Below are positions 15,897 through 25,712 of a DNA stretch of 64,000 bases, in pieces; positions within the stretch are counted from its first letter, which is position 1, and each line of letters begins with the position of its first letter. The position numbers and the translations under genes are program-made. The stretch is from JAQTTT01 sp041652755 (lineage in GTDB: Archaea > Nanobdellota > Nanobdellia > Tiddalikarchaeales > Tiddalikarchaeaceae). Location: assembly GCA_041652755.1 (NCBI GenBank), contig JBAZGS010000003.1:19923-83922 (forward strand), in the 5' to 3' direction. The notes under the pieces are model-generated. The model had not been told where the DNA came from and ran no database searches. It saw only the letters and a list, made by a program, of their open reading frames with translations.

Positions 15897-17407
15897 TACT
15901 TTTTCACCTCTACATTTCTAAGCCATGACAAGTCAGTGCTGAATATTTCCCTTATATCATTTATTCCATAATTAGACATGAATGCCCTGTCAAAGCCTAA
16001 ACCCCACGCAATTACTGGCACTTTAACTCCTGCAGGCTCTGTGACTTCTTTTCTGAATATTCCAGCTCCTCCTAATTCCATCCATCTTCCATTGTTGTAA
16101 ATATGAAGAGATGCGCTTGGTTCAGTGTAAGGATAATAATCTGGCATTATAAGGTATTTTTCCACTTTTGCTATTTTTTCAGCAAACATTCTTAATAAAT
16201 ACAGCAAAGATGCAAGGTTCATCTCTTCTCCAAGTATTATTCCTTCCATTTGCAAAAATTCTGCTCCATGCTTCCAGTCTATAACATCAGGCCTTGCCAT
16301 TCTGTCAATTATGAAGTATTTTCCTGGGATTTCCAAATCAGGACTCATTAATTTCCTTATGCTCGCGCTTGTTGTTTGTGATCTAAGCACATGAATCCTG
16401 CTTACTTCCTTATCCATCTTAACACCCCAACCTGTGCTTCCAGTTATTCCGTTTTCATGAGCATTTTTCACTTTTTTGATGAATTTCTTGAAATCTTTTA
16501 GTGAAGCTTTTTTCGGCTCCTTTATATAAAATATATCATGCACTGCTCTTGCAGGATGGTCTTGCGGCATGTATAATGCATCGCAGTTTGTGAAATTAGT
16601 TTCAACATAGTTTCCTGCCATTTCCTTGAATCCCATGCTGACAAACAAGGATTTTATTTCATTTATGAATTCGTTGTAGGGGTGCTTTTTTGCAAATAGT
16701 GGAGGGGCAACTGGCTCAAAAATATTGTATCTTCTGAACTTTTTATTCTCCCATTCCCTTGATTTTATCAGATTAGGAGTCATTCTTTCAAGCAATTCTT
16801 CTTCAACGTTTATGCCTTTTTTTATTAATTGAAGCCCCAAGGGTGTTGTTGAGAATTCCCATTCAGTCCTGTCAATTAAAGAGATTAGTCCTCTTTCAAT
16901 TAATTCTTTTAATTCGTTTTCATTTATTTTCAAAGAGTTTAAATCAATCTCTTCTGATTCTAATGATTCTAAGATTTTTTTCTTCTGCTCTTCCTTGTTT
17001 AAGTATTCTTTTCCTATGCTTGTTATTTTAAGCACACCATTAAGTATTGATAATAATCCTTCTTTTTTGCATACTCCTAGTGCTTTGTTGAATTCGTTTT
17101 TGTCAAGGCTGTTTATTTCATTCATTTTTTTTTCAGATTTTAAAATTTCATTTAATAATCTTATTTCAGGCAAGCCTTTCTCTACTACTTCTTGTCCCCT
17201 AAGTGTTAATGAAACTGTTTTTTTCTTAGTTTCCTTAATTATTGCTAATTCCTTATTGCTTAGCCATTGAGCAGCTTTTAGCACCTGAATTTCAGGCATT
17301 CCTGTTAATTCAACAGCTTTGCTTAAGCTTAAAGTGTTTGATAAATTAATTAATAGTTTCTTTTCAAAAATGTGCAATGAATCAAGCAGTTCAATAATAT
17401 TAGCCAT
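15896..17407 (-). CDS. pheS: Phenylalanine-tRNA ligase alpha subunit
   Basis: A 503-residue archaeal/eukaryotic-type alpha subunit. The N-terminal 180 residues are winged-helix tRNA-binding domains, and the rest is the class II aminoacylation core. Visible core motifs are GFKEMAGNYVETNFTNCD, the HDIFYI segment, and WMELGGAGIFRKE near the C-terminus, which forms the Phe and ATP site. It catalyses Phe-AMP formation and transfer to tRNA-Phe. It is the first gene of the pheST operon. Confidence 0.96.
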   Translation of the reverse strand: MANIIELLDSLHIFEKKLLINLSNTLSLSKAVELTGMPEIQVLKAAQWLSNKELAIIKETKKKTVSLTLRGQEVVEKGLPEIRLLNEILKSEKKMNEINSLDKNEFNKALGVCKKEGLLSILNGVLKITSIGKEYLNKEEQKKKILESLESEEIDLNSLKINENELKELIERGLISLIDRTEWEFSTTPLGLQLIKKGINVEEELLERMTPNLIKSREWENKKFRRYNIFEPVAPPLFAKKHPYNEFINEIKSLFVSMGFKEMAGNYVETNFTNCDALYMPQDHPARAVHDIFYIKEPKKASLKDFKKFIKKVKNAHENGITGSTGWGVKMDKEVSRIHVLRSQTTSASIRKLMSPDLEIPGKYFIIDRMARPDVIDWKHGAEFLQMEGIILGEEMNLASLLYLLRMFAEKIAKVEKYLIMPDYYPYTEPSASLHIYNNGRWMELGGAGIFRKEVTEPAGVKVPVIAWGLGFDRAFMSNYGINDIREIFSTDLSWLRNVEVKK

Positions 17408-17446
17408 GTACTTATAATTAAAACCTTTAATTTTAAAGTTTTTTAT

Positions 17447-18187
17447 TCAAAAATATTTGTCGATTTTTATTTGGCTTTCTGTTTCTTCTTTGAAATTATT
17501 CGGAGGACTGACGGGTTTATAGCTAAAACCCCAATGATTAAGCATTTTTAGGGCTCTTGGTGAAATATTTGGAGCTGCTATTATACCAATTACTTTTCCT
17601 ACACCTTTGCTTGATTTTACTTTTTCCGCGTATCTTCTTAATTGGGTTACAGCATCGAGTCCTGCAGTGTATCTTTTGCATTCAACTATTACAAAATTGC
17701 CTTTTGAATCATGGCCGAAAACGTCTAAAAATCCGTAGTCAGTTTTTTCCTCACGGTTAATTGGCTTAAAGTCTTCGCTGATTAGTAAAGGATTGTCATA
17801 GATCATGTTGCTCATGTCTTTTTCGCTTCCTGCTAATTTTAATTGCTCAGTGTCAATTAAAGGATAAGAGATTACTTCATAGGCATCAAAAACATTAATC
17901 AATAACTCCTCTTTTGGCTTAACACTGCTTGCTTTGATTTCAAAATAATCTAGCTCCATGTTCAAGGTTATTTGGGGAGTTGAGCTCATCCAATTAACAG
18001 GATTCCTGCCTTTGGGCTTATGTATTAAAATGCATGAGTCAGATTTTATGATAATTATTCTGTCGCCTTCCCCTAAATAGCTTCTCGCCCTGCCAAAATA
18101 ATTAATCTCGCAGTTGCACATAATTATTGTTGCAAAATTCTTATTAATCGAATTGCTTATCAAGGTAAACGCTTGGTTTAAATCCAT
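17447..18187 (-). CDS. nucS: Mismatch-specific endonuclease NucS/EndoMS
   Basis: The 246-residue protein has the NucS architecture: an N-terminal DNA-binding beta domain (1-110) and a C-terminal RecB-like nuclease with Asp155 (FLDVFG), Glu169 and Lys171 (VIVECKRY). EndoMS cleaves both strands at mismatches and replaces MutSL in many archaea. The last eight residues, QIKIDKYF, form a PCNA-interacting (PIP) box, matching the known clamp dependence. It stands alone between pheS and a divergent surface protein. Confidence 0.95.
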   Translation of the reverse strand: MDLNQAFTLISNSINKNFATIIMCNCEINYFGRARSYLGEGDRIIIIKSDSCILIHKPKGRNPVNWMSSTPQITLNMELDYFEIKASSVKPKEELLINVFDAYEVISYPLIDTEQLKLAGSEKDMSNMIYDNPLLISEDFKPINREEKTDYGFLDVFGHDSKGNFVIVECKRYTAGLDAVTQLRRYAEKVKSSKGVGKVIGIIAAPNISPRALKMLNHWGFSYKPVSPPNNFKEETESQIKIDKYF

Positions 18188-18279
18188 GAATATTAGAGTT
18201 TTATCTTTTTTTAAAAAACTTCTTAATAACTATTTTCTTTTAAAAAACATTAATAAATACTAATTTGTTTAATAATTGT

Positions 18280-21200
18280 ATGGATTATCCTAAAAAATGG
18301 AAGTGCCCTAATTGCTCAGAGTTAGTTGATAATAATAAGGTTTGCCCTAATTGCAAGTTCAGGTTTGGTAATCATTACCCTAAATTATGGAGCTGCCCTA
18401 ATTGCTCCAATATTAATTCTGATTCAGAGTTCTGCAAAAGCTGCGATTATCCTAATAATTTGTCTTTCCCTAAACTATGGCACTGCCATGAATGCAGTAA
18501 TCTAATAAAAGATTCAACTAAATGCGATGTTTGCGGTTTCGAATTCAATGAAAAAAAGCCGGAACCTGAGCCAGTTATTGAGAAAAAGATTGTAAAAAAA
18601 GAGTTCATGGACAAAAAAACTATTTACTTAATGTCAATAGGAATCATTATATTAAGCCTTGTTTTAGTGTTTTATAGCTTTGATTTTTCGCCTAAAGAAG
18701 TTTTAAGCAATAATTTAACTGCAGGAACAATGTTTTCTAAGGATTTTATATTGGCATCAAATCTTGACAGCGTGACTTTTGAGCTGGAAAGCCCAACTGG
18801 AGAGACTGTTGTTGTTGAAGGACAAAAAAAATCAAGCAATATTTGGAGAATTAATAATATTTCTTTGAATGAAAGCGGAACATGGAATGTTAAGATAACT
18901 GGAGTTGTGGGATTGTCATCTTTTGAATCCTCTGATTCATTAAATATTATGAATTCATGCAATAATGATTCTGACTGCATTAATAGTGTTTGCTGCAGCG
19001 GAGCATGCATTAGTGTTTGCTCTAAAAACTCTGACTGCGATGATTATAATTCATTAACCACTGATACTTGCGTAAACTCAAACACTTGCAATGCCAAGTG
19101 CAGCAACACAGCTTTAGCTTGCAATACCATTGCAAGGGACGGCTATTGCCCTGCTAATTGCAATAAGGATAATGATGTTGATTGCGTTTCTTGCGCAAGC
19201 GATGAGGCGTTATGCAATAATGTTTGCAAAAAAATAGAATGCAAATCAAACATTGACTGCTCTGACAATAATCCTTCAACTATTGACAAATGCGTAATCA
19301 TGAATAATCAGTGCCAGAATTATTGCGAGAACAATTTTTATGAAGGCTCATGCGCAAGCGGAAAAATAGAGTATAATGGATATTGCATCACTCCTTCATG
19401 CATATCAGCAGAGGATTGTTATAAAGAAGGATGGAGTTATAATTGCTTGAATTCAGGAACTATTAATGCTTACTGCTCGTATTTTAAATGCAGCAGTTCA
19501 GAAATAATTTGCTTAACTAATGGGATTAACAAATGCACTGTTCCTGCCTGTAAGCGTAACAGCGATTGCTTAACAGGCCAAGTTTGCGAGAATGCTTGGG
19601 AATGCAATGCTAGATGCGTTGCATCAGCTTCTGCTCCAGCTGCTCCGACTTCATGCTCAGAAAACCAGTATTTATGCTCTGGCTCATGCAAATCTTATGA
19701 AAATCTATGCTCTTGGCCTAGCACCCCAATTGACTCTAACTTATGCATTTGCAATGAATCAGCAGAGTACTTGTCATTCAAATCCGAGCCTTTTGAACTA
19801 TCAGGGTTTTCAGCTAATTCAAACAGCACTGTTGCTTCATTGTCAGCGCTTTGCTCTGGATGCAACTATAAAACTGGCAATTGCTTTGAAGGTAAGAAAG
19901 TGAAAATAAGCTACACTATCAGATACACTGGTGATTCTTCAGTCAATGTTCCTGTAATTGGATTAAGCAAAACTTATGACCATGTCGCTCAATCAAGCCC
20001 GCCTCAAATTGAATCAAGAGATGATTATTTTATAGGCACTATCATGTGCAATAATAACTTAAATATGACTTTATCTTCTGAGCTATCTGCAACATTGTCT
20101 AATGTTAGAATCTTTGTGCAAAGCGATGAAATGGTGGAGAAAGTTTTGGTGAATAATAATAATGATTACTCTTCCAGCGTGTGCCCAAGTTTTGATAACT
20201 CTGAATACATTATCACATTCGATATTGATTCAGTTGTTGGCAATTTTTCAATGAAATACGGGCTTGATAAGAGCAACAAAACTATTGTTTTTAATGAAAC
20301 CCAAAGCAACGTGATTAGCAGAGGAATAATTAATTGCTCATTAAGCAATAATAATATAACATTCATCCCTAACAGCGATGTTTTTCAGTTTTTCAGCGTT
20401 TCAAATGTTAAGCTTTATGTAAAAGGATGCGAAAACGATTTTGATTGCGCAAATAATGAATTTGACAAATGCTCAATCTCTAAATGCATTAGCAATAAAT
20501 GCCAAGCCAGCAGGATTAACAGTGAATATTGCAGGTTGAATAAGAATGAAACAATGATTGAGTTTGGCATTGGAAGCGAATACTTAAACGAAAGCATTTG
20601 CAATAACAGCTTAAATAACGGGAAGTATTACCTTATTAATGCTGAGAAAAGAAGCGATTTTACTGGAGAATTAACCCTTTATTATGGGGCTGATTCTTTA
20701 GGAACCTCTGTGACAATAACTACTCCTGAAAGGATTATTATTTCAGGCAAAATCAACTGCTCAAAGCCTGAGAAAAGAGTTATTGCTAGCCAAGCTCTTG
20801 ACAGTTTCAGCATGTACATAAAAGATTTTGAAATGCCCCTTGCTGAACAAGCAAATATTTCAGAAGTTCCCATAACTCCAACAATAGTAGTGCCTAATTG
20901 CATTTGGCCAACAACCCTTAATGTAGCTGATAATGTATGTGACATGGTAAGCACTGATTCTGAAAATTTAGTCATTTATCTTACAACAATGAATACTGCT
21001 TACGGAAAAACTAGCGATTCCCAATCCCTTGATTATTTATGCTCAGACCCTAGCTATGATGGAAAAGAGTTTTATTTGAATTATCATATTACTTATAATG
21101 GTAAAGTTGAGCTTAATATTGGAATTCTTGACTTCTCAAAAACTTACACTTCATTATGGAATACTGCTAAAACTGATGAAATAAGTGGAAAAATAAAGTG

Positions 21201-21297
21201 CAGTAATTATAAAGAAATAATTCTGAAAAATAATTGGCTGTTCCCTTCATCAAGCTCTGAGTTTTCAGATGCAATACTGTATATTAAAAAGAATTAA
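18280..21297 (+). CDS. Large membrane protein: triple zinc ribbon, one helix, Cys-rich ectodomain
   Basis: About 1005 residues. I use the ATG at 18280 rather than an in-frame TTG at 18265, because a TATA-like box (TTAATAAATA) lies about 25-30 nt before it. Three double-CxxC zinc ribbons repeat with an exact 30-residue period (Cys at 9/12/22/25, 39/42/52/55, 69/72/82/85). One membrane helix lies at about 115-133. The exterior part starts with D-x-D-C-type Cys-rich modules (about 230-460), followed by four copies of a roughly 100-140 residue beta domain that each end in G-x-I-x-C. It probably senses or anchors between envelope and cytosol; function unknown. Confidence 0.75.
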   Translation: MDYPKKWKCPNCSELVDNNKVCPNCKFRFGNHYPKLWSCPNCSNINSDSEFCKSCDYPNNLSFPKLWHCHECSNLIKDSTKCDVCGFEFNEKKPEPEPVIEKKIVKKEFMDKKTIYLMSIGIIILSLVLVFYSFDFSPKEVLSNNLTAGTMFSKDFILASNLDSVTFELESPTGETVVVEGQKKSSNIWRINNISLNESGTWNVKITGVVGLSSFESSDSLNIMNSCNNDSDCINSVCCSGACISVCSKNSDCDDYNSLTTDTCVNSNTCNAKCSNTALACNTIARDGYCPANCNKDNDVDCVSCASDEALCNNVCKKIECKSNIDCSDNNPSTIDKCVIMNNQCQNYCENNFYEGSCASGKIEYNGYCITPSCISAEDCYKEGWSYNCLNSGTINAYCSYFKCSSSEIICLTNGINKCTVPACKRNSDCLTGQVCENAWECNARCVASASAPAAPTSCSENQYLCSGSCKSYENLCSWPSTPIDSNLCICNESAEYLSFKSEPFELSGFSANSNSTVASLSALCSGCNYKTGNCFEGKKVKISYTIRYTGDSSVNVPVIGLSKTYDHVAQSSPPQIESRDDYFIGTIMCNNNLNMTLSSELSATLSNVRIFVQSDEMVEKVLVNNNNDYSSSVCPSFDNSEYIITFDIDSVVGNFSMKYGLDKSNKTIVFNETQSNVISRGIINCSLSNNNITFIPNSDVFQFFSVSNVKLYVKGCENDFDCANNEFDKCSISKCISNKCQASRINSEYCRLNKNETMIEFGIGSEYLNESICNNSLNNGKYYLINAEKRSDFTGELTLYYGADSLGTSVTITTPERIIISGKINCSKPEKRVIASQALDSFSMYIKDFEMPLAEQANISEVPITPTIVVPNCIWPTTLNVADNVCDMVSTDSENLVIYLTTMNTAYGKTSDSQSLDYLCSDPSYDGKEFYLNYHITYNGKVELNIGILDFSKTYTSLWNTAKTDEISGKIKCSNYKEIILKNNWLFPSSSSEFSDAILYIKKN

Positions 21298-21339
21298 GCA
21301 CAGAAATTCTTTAAAACCCTTAATTTTTAATTTAATCCC

Positions 21340-21573
21340 ATGCTAAAAGCAGTCTTTGACTATGAAAGTGCTAGAGTAAAAGCTTACACTGTTTATAATC
21401 CTGAGGAGAAAAAGAAGCATAGCGTCATTTACAGAAGGGATAAGATGGAATGGAGCTGTGATTGCAAGTGGAATACATTAAAAGAGACTTACTGCTCGCA
21501 TATAAAGGAGGCAATAAAGTTTGAAAACAAGAAGAAGGCTGAACTGCTTGCAAAAAAGCTCGGGATTAAATAA
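21340..21573 (+). CDS. SWIM zinc-finger protein
   Basis: A 77-residue protein built around a SWIM finger: Cys40-x-Cys42-x9-Cys52-x-His54 in WSCDC...YCSHI. SWIM domains bind zinc and occur in DNA- or protein-binding factors. Stand-alone archaeal versions are uncharacterised. It starts 42 nt after the large membrane protein and its 3' end overlaps the convergent MgtC-like gene by 8 nt. Confidence 0.75.
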   Translation: MLKAVFDYESARVKAYTVYNPEEKKKHSVIYRRDKMEWSCDCKWNTLKETYCSHIKEAIKFENKKKAELLAKKLGIK

Positions 21574-22819
21574 GCAAGAAAATAATCCATACAAGTATTG
21601 GAGCATTCATTGCTAAATAATTTTTAAAAACATCAGCAAATAATCTTTTTGAACCCATTTGTTTTATTAAAAAAAGCTTCATTAAATTATTTGTCAAAAC
21701 AGCAATAGCCATTGATAAGTAAGCAACGCTATAAGCCAAGGATTCTTTTGCAAGTGTTGCTATTGAAATTGTGACAGCGTCAGTGTTTGCAAGGCTTGAA
21801 AAAAAGCTTACTAAATAGATTCCTTTATCTCCAAAAACCATTAATAATAATTTTGAAATGAACAGTATTACAACTATTAATGCCATGAATTTGACTGCTG
21901 GAAAGAAATTAAACGGGCTTTCTGAAACTAATTCAGCATTGTTTAAGTTGGTTGTTTTTGGGGATTTTATTAAAATCCAAGAGATTAATAATCCAATCAA
22001 AAAGCACAAACTAAAGGGTATAATCATGCCATATGCAAAAGATGGATTAGTTAGTAATGCCTCAAAAAAAACCATTAAAAACATGACGCTGCTTGCAAGC
22101 GTTATTCCAACTATGCAAGAATTACTGACTGCTTCGTTCTTTTTGCTGAGTATTGAAAGCGAGCTAGTTACTGCTGTTGAGCTGATTAATCCTCCGAGCA
22201 ATCCTGAAATATAGATTCCTTTGCTTTTGCCTAAAAATTTTGACAAAATGTAGCCAGCATAGCTTATTAGCAGTATTAAAACAACTAATAGCCATAAATT
22301 AAAGGGATTTATTACACCTAAAGGGTCAATTGTTTTATTTGGCAGCACTGGAAGTATTATGAAAGCAATTATTCCGAATTTTAAAGCATCAAATAATTCA
22401 TTGTCTTGTATTTTTGAAACTAATGTGTGAATAAATGTTTTCTGGGTTAAAATCAGCGTTATTACTATTGACAATGAGACTGCAAAGTAGTAATATTGTT
22501 CATAATAAGAAATTACTCCTATTAAGAATGTTAAAAATATTATTATTGTGCTTGTGAAGCCAAAAAATTTTTCAGAATTAAAGCTCACTCCATAACCAAC
22601 GATTATTAAGATGAAAATAAGAAGAAACGAGGCAATTAAGAAATAAGAATTGTTTATTTCGTTTGAAATAAAACATGATAAGAATCCGAGCAATGAAATG
22701 AATGCTAAAGTTCTTATTCCTGCAGGGTAGCCGTTCTTGCTTTTCTGCCTATCAATGCCAATTAATCCTCCAAGAGCTAATGAAAGTAGTGTTTTTAATA
22801 AAAAAGCTAAAAAATCCAT
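21566..22819 (-). CDS. MgtC/SapB-DUF4010 family membrane protein
   Basis: The 417-residue protein has about 11-12 hydrophobic helices. The N-terminal third has the MgtC/SapB signature (A-L-G-G-L-I-G-I-D-R-Q, then the Y-P-A-G-I-R-T segment). The rest matches DUF4010 with conserved polar Ser/Thr/Asn in helices (SSTAVTSSLS and NTDAVT). The fused family (COG3174) is thought to be involved in metal or magnesium homeostasis, without firm proof. Confidence 0.85.
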   Translation of the reverse strand: MDFLAFLLKTLLSLALGGLIGIDRQKSKNGYPAGIRTLAFISLLGFLSCFISNEINNSYFLIASFLLIFILIIVGYGVSFNSEKFFGFTSTIIIFLTFLIGVISYYEQYYYFAVSLSIVITLILTQKTFIHTLVSKIQDNELFDALKFGIIAFIILPVLPNKTIDPLGVINPFNLWLLVVLILLISYAGYILSKFLGKSKGIYISGLLGGLISSTAVTSSLSILSKKNEAVSNSCIVGITLASSVMFLMVFFEALLTNPSFAYGMIIPFSLCFLIGLLISWILIKSPKTTNLNNAELVSESPFNFFPAVKFMALIVVILFISKLLLMVFGDKGIYLVSFFSSLANTDAVTISIATLAKESLAYSVAYLSMAIAVLTNNLMKLFLIKQMGSKRLFADVFKNYLAMNAPILVWIIFLLI

Positions 22820-22856
22820 GAATATTAAGCATCATGGAGGATTTAAAAAATTAATT

Positions 22857-23834
22857 CTAAGCACGCTTTGCTAAGTATAAATTATGCTTAGTTTTAATTA
22901 TTTTTGCCTTTACTAAATCATTTATTTTTGCATTGCAATCAAAAACAGTTATTAGCCTATTTTTTGCAGAGATTATTACCTCATTGCTTAGCCATCCAGG
23001 CAAGACCACTTTTCCTTTCACTGTCTCATTTTTTTTAAAAACTATTGGCAGCGAATTAGTTTTATGGATTTTGAACTCCTCTTTTTTGAGTATTAGTTTT
23101 GTTTCATGCTTTTTTTCTAACTCTTTTAAGTAGTTGTAAAACTTGTACCAAGTCCATTCTTTCGCTTTAAGCTTTCTTCCATGTTTATAGTGCTCATATT
23201 TTTGTATTCCAAGCCTTGCATTAATTGATTTTGCAAAAATGATTAGGTCATCAATGTTTTCATTATATCCTGGAACTATTACTGGAGCTATTAATAGTTT
23301 AATTTTCGATTTTGAAATATTTTGAGCCAATAATTTTATCTTATTAATGTCATATCCAGATATTCCACTCAGCTCTTTTGCAGTTTCAGGGCCAAGGGAA
23401 TTAATGCTTAAATTAATCCTGTCAAGCCCTGCATTCTCTAATTCATAAAGCAATTTTTCAGTCAATAATATTCCATTGGTTTGCATGCTGATAATTTTTA
23501 TATTCTTATTTTTCCTTAATCCTTTCACAAGATTCACAATATCCTTATTCAATAATGGCTCCCCAATCCCATCAATATGGGCTTCAGCATCATTTATGCC
23601 TTTAATTTTGATTATTTCATTTATTTCTTTTAGTAAATAATTAGTCTCAACTTGGTAAGTGTTTCTTTTTTTTGAGCCTTCCCCTTCATCTACGCTGCAA
23701 TAAATGCATTTTAGTGGGCAGCCAGTGATGCTTCTGATTTGCAAAACATTGGTGCCTCTGTCTATCACTCCAAACAAGTGAGCCCCAATTAAGGGAATTA
23801 AATCATTTTCTTTTATTAAATAATGCTCTCTCAT
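22857..23834 (-). CDS. Radical SAM protein with C-terminal TRAM/OB-like domain
   Basis: The 325-residue protein has a radical SAM iron-sulfur motif Cys39-x3-Cys43-x2-Cys46 (GCPLKCIYCS), G-I-G-E-P and the usual TIM-barrel strands. The last 60 residues (VKGKVVLPGW to the end) look like a small OB/TRAM nucleic-acid-binding barrel. This arrangement occurs in archaeal Fe-S oxidoreductases of unassigned role (COG2100-like). RNA modification is a reasonable guess only. It overlaps the 3' end of the Lon-like protease gene by 32 nt. Confidence 0.75.
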   Translation of the reverse strand: MREHYLIKENDLIPLIGAHLFGVIDRGTNVLQIRSITGCPLKCIYCSVDEGEGSKKRNTYQVETNYLLKEINEIIKIKGINDAEAHIDGIGEPLLNKDIVNLVKGLRKNKNIKIISMQTNGILLTEKLLYELENAGLDRINLSINSLGPETAKELSGISGYDINKIKLLAQNISKSKIKLLIAPVIVPGYNENIDDLIIFAKSINARLGIQKYEHYKHGRKLKAKEWTWYKFYNYLKELEKKHETKLILKKEEFKIHKTNSLPIVFKKNETVKGKVVLPGWLSNEVIISAKNRLITVFDCNAKINDLVKAKIIKTKHNLYLAKRA

Positions 23835-25563
23835 AATAAACCTCTAGAACTAATAATGCAATTAATAAACCTATTAAAAAGCTGACTGCTATTTTTGGCA
23901 GAATTATATTATAATCAATAATTATTTCATTGTTTTCTTTGCTTATTGCTTGGCTTGCCAATTGCTCGCTTAATAAAGAGAATTGCTTAGAGTATTCAAA
24001 GAAGATTATTGCCTGCAAAGGCTCTGAATCCTTGAATGTTTGGCCATATTCATAATAAGAGTATGCAAGTATTGGTATGATTTTTTTTGATTCTGCTAAA
24101 TTAATGTTCTTTGCAGCCAAATCCATTAATATTGTTATTCTTTCATCAAGGTTTTCGTCAGTAACTCCCGCCAAAGAAAGAGCTAAGTTAGAGTTAGAGA
24201 TTGATTTCAGGCTTTCAAACAAAGAAAAGACTATGTTGCCATTATTGTAAGCTTGAACGCTTCTGTCAATCAAATCATTTGAGGATTCAGTGTAATAAGA
24301 TTCCTGCATTGACTTGGCATAGTTGAGCAATGTTTTGGCATTTTCAATCCTAGTGTATGCAAGCTCTGAGAAATCATCCTGGTTGAATTCATAGTATAAA
24401 TCACCGGTTAACAAATCTTTTAAGCCAAACCATGACTCGCTGGTTTTTAGCCTTACTTTGGCAAATGCCAGATTATACAATGCACTGATTGAATCATTAT
24501 GTTGGAAATCATCAATTGATGAATTAAGCAAATCTTTTGCCTCGAACATTCTCTCTATTGAAATGCTTATTGCTTCAAAGTCATTGGCATTGTCTATTAT
24601 TAATTTGTTTCCAAAATTGTTTTCAAAAACATTTATTGAACTGTTAATTTCACTAATCATTTTTGGCAAGTCGCTAAGGTTTAAAAGATAATCAATCAAG
24701 TAAGTGGTATAGATTGAGTTTATTCCAACTCTTACTGAATAGCTTGAGGCGCTGTAATAATTTTCTTGCAAATACAATTCATTCATTGTTTCAATGTCTT
24801 TGCTTGTTGAATTAATCAATGATTCAATTGACAATGAATCAGTATCATTAAGTTTTGAAATATTGGTATTAATGAGCTGATTAAAGCTTGAATTGGCATA
24901 GTCAATTAAGTTTTCGCTCATTATTTTCATGAAATCATTGAATTTTGATTTGTTTAGTTCGCTGCTTGGCTCGCTGAAAATTATTCCGCTAAAAAAAGCA
25001 TAAGCTTGGTTTATTGTTTCAACCTCTATTATGTCAAGGTTTAAGGATTCATTATCAAACAAGTATTTGGTGCCTTTTGGAATGAGAATTGTCTTTAATC
25101 CTGAATCTTGGCAAATCTTAGCTTTCTCAACCACTCCTCCTACAACTCCAATGCTTTTATCAGGATTGATTGTTCCGGTAATTGCAGCATCTGTTTTTAA
25201 ATCAGCGCCCATTAGCTCAGACATTGCCAGTATTGACATTGCTGCTCCAGCGCTGGGCCCTCCGATCATTGGAGAATTCGCGCTTATTGAATATAAAAAA
25301 TCTTTGTCATTGCAATTAATTTCAAGAGTTTGGCATGCAACATCAACTGCCATTCTGGCGCTTGATTGGGTGTCTGTTTCAGCCAAAGGCATTGTGTTAA
25401 AAAACACTCTTCCAGAGCCGCTAATTATCTCTAAGTTTAGTGTTGCAAACAAGCCTATGTATTCATCCCCTCTCTCCTGAACTCCAAGCACAGTCATTTC
25501 TCCTGCAAAGCAGGATGCGAAGCATGATGATATTAAAAATAAGCATAACAGTAATTGTTTCAT
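23803..25563 (-). CDS. Secreted/membrane Lon-like serine protease (S16 family)
   Basis: The 586-residue protein starts with a signal peptide (about 1-20) followed by a Lon-type proteolytic domain. Ser104 lies in G-G-P-S-A-G and Lys147 in G-V-V-E-K-A-K, the S16 Ser-Lys dyad. There is no AAA+ domain. The remaining 380 residues are helical, and the protein ends in a membrane helix (about 560-580). The domain therefore lies outside the membrane, as in archaeal COG1750 proteins. It probably degrades or processes envelope proteins without ATP. Confidence 0.85.
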   Translation of the reverse strand: MKQLLLCLFLISSCFASCFAGEMTVLGVQERGDEYIGLFATLNLEIISGSGRVFFNTMPLAETDTQSSARMAVDVACQTLEINCNDKDFLYSISANSPMIGGPSAGAAMSILAMSELMGADLKTDAAITGTINPDKSIGVVGGVVEKAKICQDSGLKTILIPKGTKYLFDNESLNLDIIEVETINQAYAFFSGIIFSEPSSELNKSKFNDFMKIMSENLIDYANSSFNQLINTNISKLNDTDSLSIESLINSTSKDIETMNELYLQENYYSASSYSVRVGINSIYTTYLIDYLLNLSDLPKMISEINSSINVFENNFGNKLIIDNANDFEAISISIERMFEAKDLLNSSIDDFQHNDSISALYNLAFAKVRLKTSESWFGLKDLLTGDLYYEFNQDDFSELAYTRIENAKTLLNYAKSMQESYYTESSNDLIDRSVQAYNNGNIVFSLFESLKSISNSNLALSLAGVTDENLDERITILMDLAAKNINLAESKKIIPILAYSYYEYGQTFKDSEPLQAIIFFEYSKQFSLLSEQLASQAISKENNEIIIDYNIILPKIAVSFLIGLLIALLVLEVYYERALFNKRK

Positions 25564-25611
25564 TATTTATTCTTTTAATAGCGGGTTTTTAATAAGTTTT
25601 TGAAATTAATA

Positions 25612-25675
25612 GGATAATCAGAAAGAACGAGTACTCATCATGCTTTCAGCCCGCCTGTTATTCATCATTTTATCC
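25612..25675 (-). ncRNA. Box C/D guide sRNA
   Basis: This 64-nt RNA on the minus strand has every element of an archaeal C/D guide. The terminal stem is GGATAA/TTATCC (25670-25675 with 25612-25617). Box C is ATGATGA (25662-25668), D' CTGA (25646-25649), C' ATGATGA (25635-25641) and D CTGA (25618-25621). The D' guide (25650-25661) is complementary to 5'-CCCGCCUGUUAU and the D guide (25622-25634) to 5'-AAAGAACGAGUAC. By the N+5 rule they would 2'-O-methylate the fifth base of each target, C and A respectively. A TATA-like CTATATTAA lies about 25 nt upstream (near 25698-25706). Confidence 0.9.
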
Positions 25676-25712
25676 AGTAATTATTAAAAAGCACTGATTA
25701 ATATAGTTTAAG

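Noticed and set aside
22820..22856. Second C/D sRNA near a GCATCATGG string
   Set aside because: The gap is too short and has no D box or closing stem.
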